The notes under the pieces were generated by a model. It saw only the letters and a program-made list of their open reading frames with translations, was not told the origin of the DNA and did not search any database. DNA of 64,000 nt from assembly GCF_051622035.1 (NCBI RefSeq), contig NC_135361.1, forward strand, positions 23,987,205 to 24,051,204, written 5' to 3'. The translations under genes were made by a program, and so were the position numbers. The DNA is from Arctopsyche grandis (taxonomy: Eukaryota; Arthropoda; Insecta; Trichoptera; Hydropsychidae). This document shows, piece after piece, positions 61,152 to 64,000 of the stretch (the stretch's first letter is position 1; each line of letters begins with the position of its first letter).

Positions 61152-61585
61152 TAAATCAAATTTGATTCACAATACTCCAATAAACTAAAATATATGTTTT
61201 AAAAGTTTGTGTTTTATTTCATGGGAAATGAATCTACTATAATTTTGTAAATTATAGTAGATTCATTTTTGTATGTTGAAAAAATTTCATTTTTTTTTCA
61301 ATAAATTGAGGGACAATCTTAATATGTATGTATGTACATATATACTAGTGTTGTTTCACGTAAAATAAAAAATAAAAAAAGTACAAAAACTCTTGAGAAA
61401 CGTGTAATAGGGACACGCAAATATTACATTAGCAATGTTAAACTGTGATTTATATTTTATTTGATACTTTCCTTCCTTTCATCTTATACATAATTACTAT
61501 AAATAATAAATATGAACTTATTCATATATAGAAACTAAAAGAAAAACAATATTCGCCACACAATTCTAAATCAGACTAGACAAGA
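61152..61585. other. Spacer between M4 and the ionotropic receptor
   Basis: M4 polyadenylation region, then AT-rich DNA. AATCTACTATAATTTTGTAA near 61231 is followed by an inverse ATTATAGTAGATTC near 61252, a small hairpin that may aid termination or be chance. Confidence 0.4.
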
Positions 61586-64000
61586 ATGAAGTCCTCTTTA
61601 TTTCAAATCATACGTGTGATTTTTTTCTGTCTCAATTTTGAAAGCTCCATTGCATTTCGCAATAACCTGGACAGTGCAATCGTAAAAGATTTTTTCCTAT
61701 TAAAAAATCTACAATACGGATACATATTTGATTGTGGCGCTCAATACTGTATGAATTTCATTAATCAATCAATTTTTATTTATTTATTACTTCACATACA
61801 TAATTATTATTTTTTATTTAACAAATTCCAATTACTTAGATACAGTTAATTTACTCAAGGAATTGTCTCAAACAAATTATTTGAGAGTGGGCATTGAAAA
61901 TATCAATTCTACTCAATACCAAAATGAAGCACATGTTGAAAATATATTTCATCAACTTCTAAATACCACTAAATGGTTTCATTCAGGCATCATTTTATAC
62001 GTCGATTGTAAAAATGCAATGACCATTCTAAAAACTGTAAGAAACCGTATACATATTTTACACACATTAATTTGCCATGTTGATAGCTATAGTTTAATAT
62101 TTCAGGCATCGTTGTTAGAAGTATTCGACGAGACCCATAAATGGCTTATAATAGGCAACGACTTTGATGAAATAAAGAGAATGCTCAATGAATCAGTACT
62201 CAGATTCGATAGTCAAGTACAATTTGCGGTGAAGGGAAAATTGTCGAAAGGTCATTATTTATTTATTTATTTTTAATCTGTACCAGGAGGACTTAACAGG
62301 TAACCCCAATACGCCTTCCTGGCCAGAAATATTGTACATTTGATACAAGTATTATACAAAGTAAATGCATAGCAATTAACACCTATAGAGAAATCTATGG
62401 TCAAATTTGTAAATTTGTAGCATTTTTAAACAATTTAGCGAAAAACAGTAAATACATATCAATTAACATTCACAGATACATTAATGGTCAGATTTGTAAA
62501 TTTGCAACATTTTATATAATTCAGCGAAATTCGAGATTGCTGAAAACTCGAGATTTGCGAGAAAATGGGTAAGGTTGACAATTTGTTGGAACCGTTTAAA
62601 TGAAAATCAGATTAATTGGTAAACTCTGATAGGAAACGATCGACTTGGAGTCACAAATCCAAGGTCTGACCAGCAGAAACCAGTGGGATTTGAACCCGTG
62701 ACCACTCTGTTCAAAGCATTATATGCTAACTACTAGTCTATTCTGCTGGTTAATATAAAAATAAATAAAAAATAACCTAGATGAATTATTCGCATTTTTG
62801 TTTTATTTTAGATCCGTGGTTTACTTATGATATTTATAATCCGGGAAAAATTTTTGGGGGAAAAAACAATATAACTTTCATTGGATTTTGGAAATATTCA
62901 GTACAAACATTTAATGTCAATATGGAAAACGAATTTCATATAGAAACAGCACTTGAAACATATAATAAAGGTAAAAAAAATAAAATTATAAATAAGTTAT
63001 AAAAAAAAAACATATATAATACCTTTCTTACTCATTGCTATAGCTACCGATAATAATTCTGAAAGAGACGAAATATATAATAAAATACATAACTGGCGGA
63101 TTCGTCCATTTGCAAATAAAAAGCATTTGAGAAAAAATATAAGTGGACTGACAATTAGTTCCATAATAATAGTAAGAAATATTAAAGAAATGCAAATTAG
63201 ACGATTTCTCATATTACTGATCTAATATGAATGACTTCATTTTTTTTAGACAGAATACAAACCTCCTAAGGGTGGATATATTCGATATTTATCAGTTCCT
63301 ACCGATACTCATATAGATTCTATGCATCGTTATTCATACGCTCTTTTCATTCTAATGACGGAAATGTTCAACTTTCGGTAAGTAAAAAATAAACGTGTAG
63401 TAAAAATCAGTATAAAAACATTGTTTTCTTTAATTGAAATTGTCTAGAATGAAACTCATCAGAACGAACAATTGGGGTATCGTTAAAAATGGAACATGGT
63501 CAGGTCTGCTCGGAGCTCTTTTAAATAAACAAGCTGAAATTTCCATCACACCATCCCAATTCAAGAGTTGGAGATTCGAAATATTCGATCAGACGGTCGT
63601 GTCTTGGCTTGGCGAGTAGGTTTAGTCATCTTTTATAACATTTTATTATTATATATTTGATATATTCCAAAAAGTGCAACATTCAGGGCGAATATCTTGT
63701 TTAAACATCCCAAAGGAAGTGGTTTGAGAGACAGCTTCATCACACCGTTAACTAACGGAGTGTGGTGGTCAACATTTGGAGTTTTAATAGTCACAACTAT
63801 TATTTTTAAATTGACGCTCAGACAAGAGGTATTATCGTTTTAATCACAATTTTAATTTTGATATGATTTTATTTTACTCCAATTGGACTTTAAAGGTTAA
63901 ATTGCTCAAATTGGAAGAAAGTGAAAATACCAATGAGGCCAAAAATGACAATTCTTGGAGCTATGTCATACTAGTGGCTATTACTGGAGGATTTTGCCAA
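61586..64000 (+). CDS. Ionotropic receptor (IR), 3' partial
   Basis: Ligand-gated cation channel of the insect IR family, derived from ionotropic glutamate receptors and used in chemosensation. Exons: 61586-61748, 61840-62036, 62106-62250, 62812-62970, 63044-63171, 63250-63377, 63448-63615, 63687-63828 and 63896-64000 (open at the window end); 445 codons in frame. The leader has a hydrophobic core (IIRVIFFCLNF). An N-terminal domain is followed by the typical NISGLTISSIII start of the S1 ligand-binding lobe, IR-like LLGALLNKQAEISITPSQF, and HPKGSGLRDSFITPLTNGVW before transmembrane segment 1 (about residues 388-404). The window ends in TGGFCQ, matching the IR pore loop. The S2 lobe and last membrane segment lie outside. 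Intron 3 contains a reversed SINE. The IR subfamily cannot be set from this fragment. Confidence 0.88.
62262..62757 (-). mobile_element. tRNA-derived SINE, reversed, in IR intron 3
   Basis: On the plus strand it runs from TATTTATTTATTT and ACCAGGAGGACTTAACAGGT through GGAAACGATCGACTTGGAG to GGGATTTGAACCCGTGACC and CTGCTGGTTAATA. On the minus strand this is a tRNA-like head with B-box GGTTCAAATCC, the family body, and a (TAAA)n tail. It begins about 12 bp after the donor of exon 3. Confidence 0.82.

Overview
The window is AT-rich DNA from an animal with many short introns (most under 150 bp) and dense transposable elements. The gene content is insect-like: four takeout/juvenile-hormone-binding-protein (JHBP) family genes, four glycoside hydrolase family 38 lysosomal-type alpha-mannosidases, Coq3, and an ionotropic receptor (IR). 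The order is not certain. Five-exon JHBP genes and short TTAGG-type repeats would suit Lepidoptera or another holometabolous group, but this is inference.

Layout. (1) 763-13184, plus strand: four tandem JHBP/takeout-like genes. They share the same intron positions and phases; the first lacks its signal-peptide exon in this window. (2) 13480-20040, minus strand: a complete six-exon Coq3 (ubiquinone-biosynthesis O-methyltransferase). It converges on the fourth JHBP gene, and its 4.8-kb first intron is filled by a hAT transposon and by nested elements. (3) 22204-61151, plus strand: four tandem alpha-mannosidases, called M1-M4 here. M2 (1027 aa), M3 (1087 aa) and M4 (1097 aa) reconstruct as intact frames with all active-site residues. 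M1 carries one 5-bp frameshifting deletion in exon 8. (4) 61586 to the window end, plus strand: the first 445 codons of an ionotropic receptor, cut at the pore loop.

The gene families point to secreted or vesicular functions. The JHBP-like proteins are predicted secreted carriers of small hydrophobic ligands. The mannosidases have signal peptides and should trim mannose from glycoproteins in lysosomes or extracellular fluid. Coq3 is mitochondrial and unrelated to its neighbours. Nothing shows that the genes form a pathway; the arrays look like local tandem duplication.

Most unexplained sequence is mobile DNA, often nested: tRNA-derived SINEs, a TTAA-flanked MITE family, hAT and hAT-like elements with 8-bp duplications, two solo LTRs, a 5'-truncated LINE, and long palindromic elements with CACTG ends and 3-bp TTA/TAA duplications. 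A further repeat family is built from about 145-bp units that each start with ACCGGAAGT. The best candidates for undescribed biology are the palindromic CACTG family, the periodic ACCGGAAGT element and the four-deep nesting in the M3 intron. I see no prokaryotic-type system, CRISPR array or rRNA gene. All gene models were spliced by eye from GT/GC-AG sites, reading frame and comparison among paralogues.
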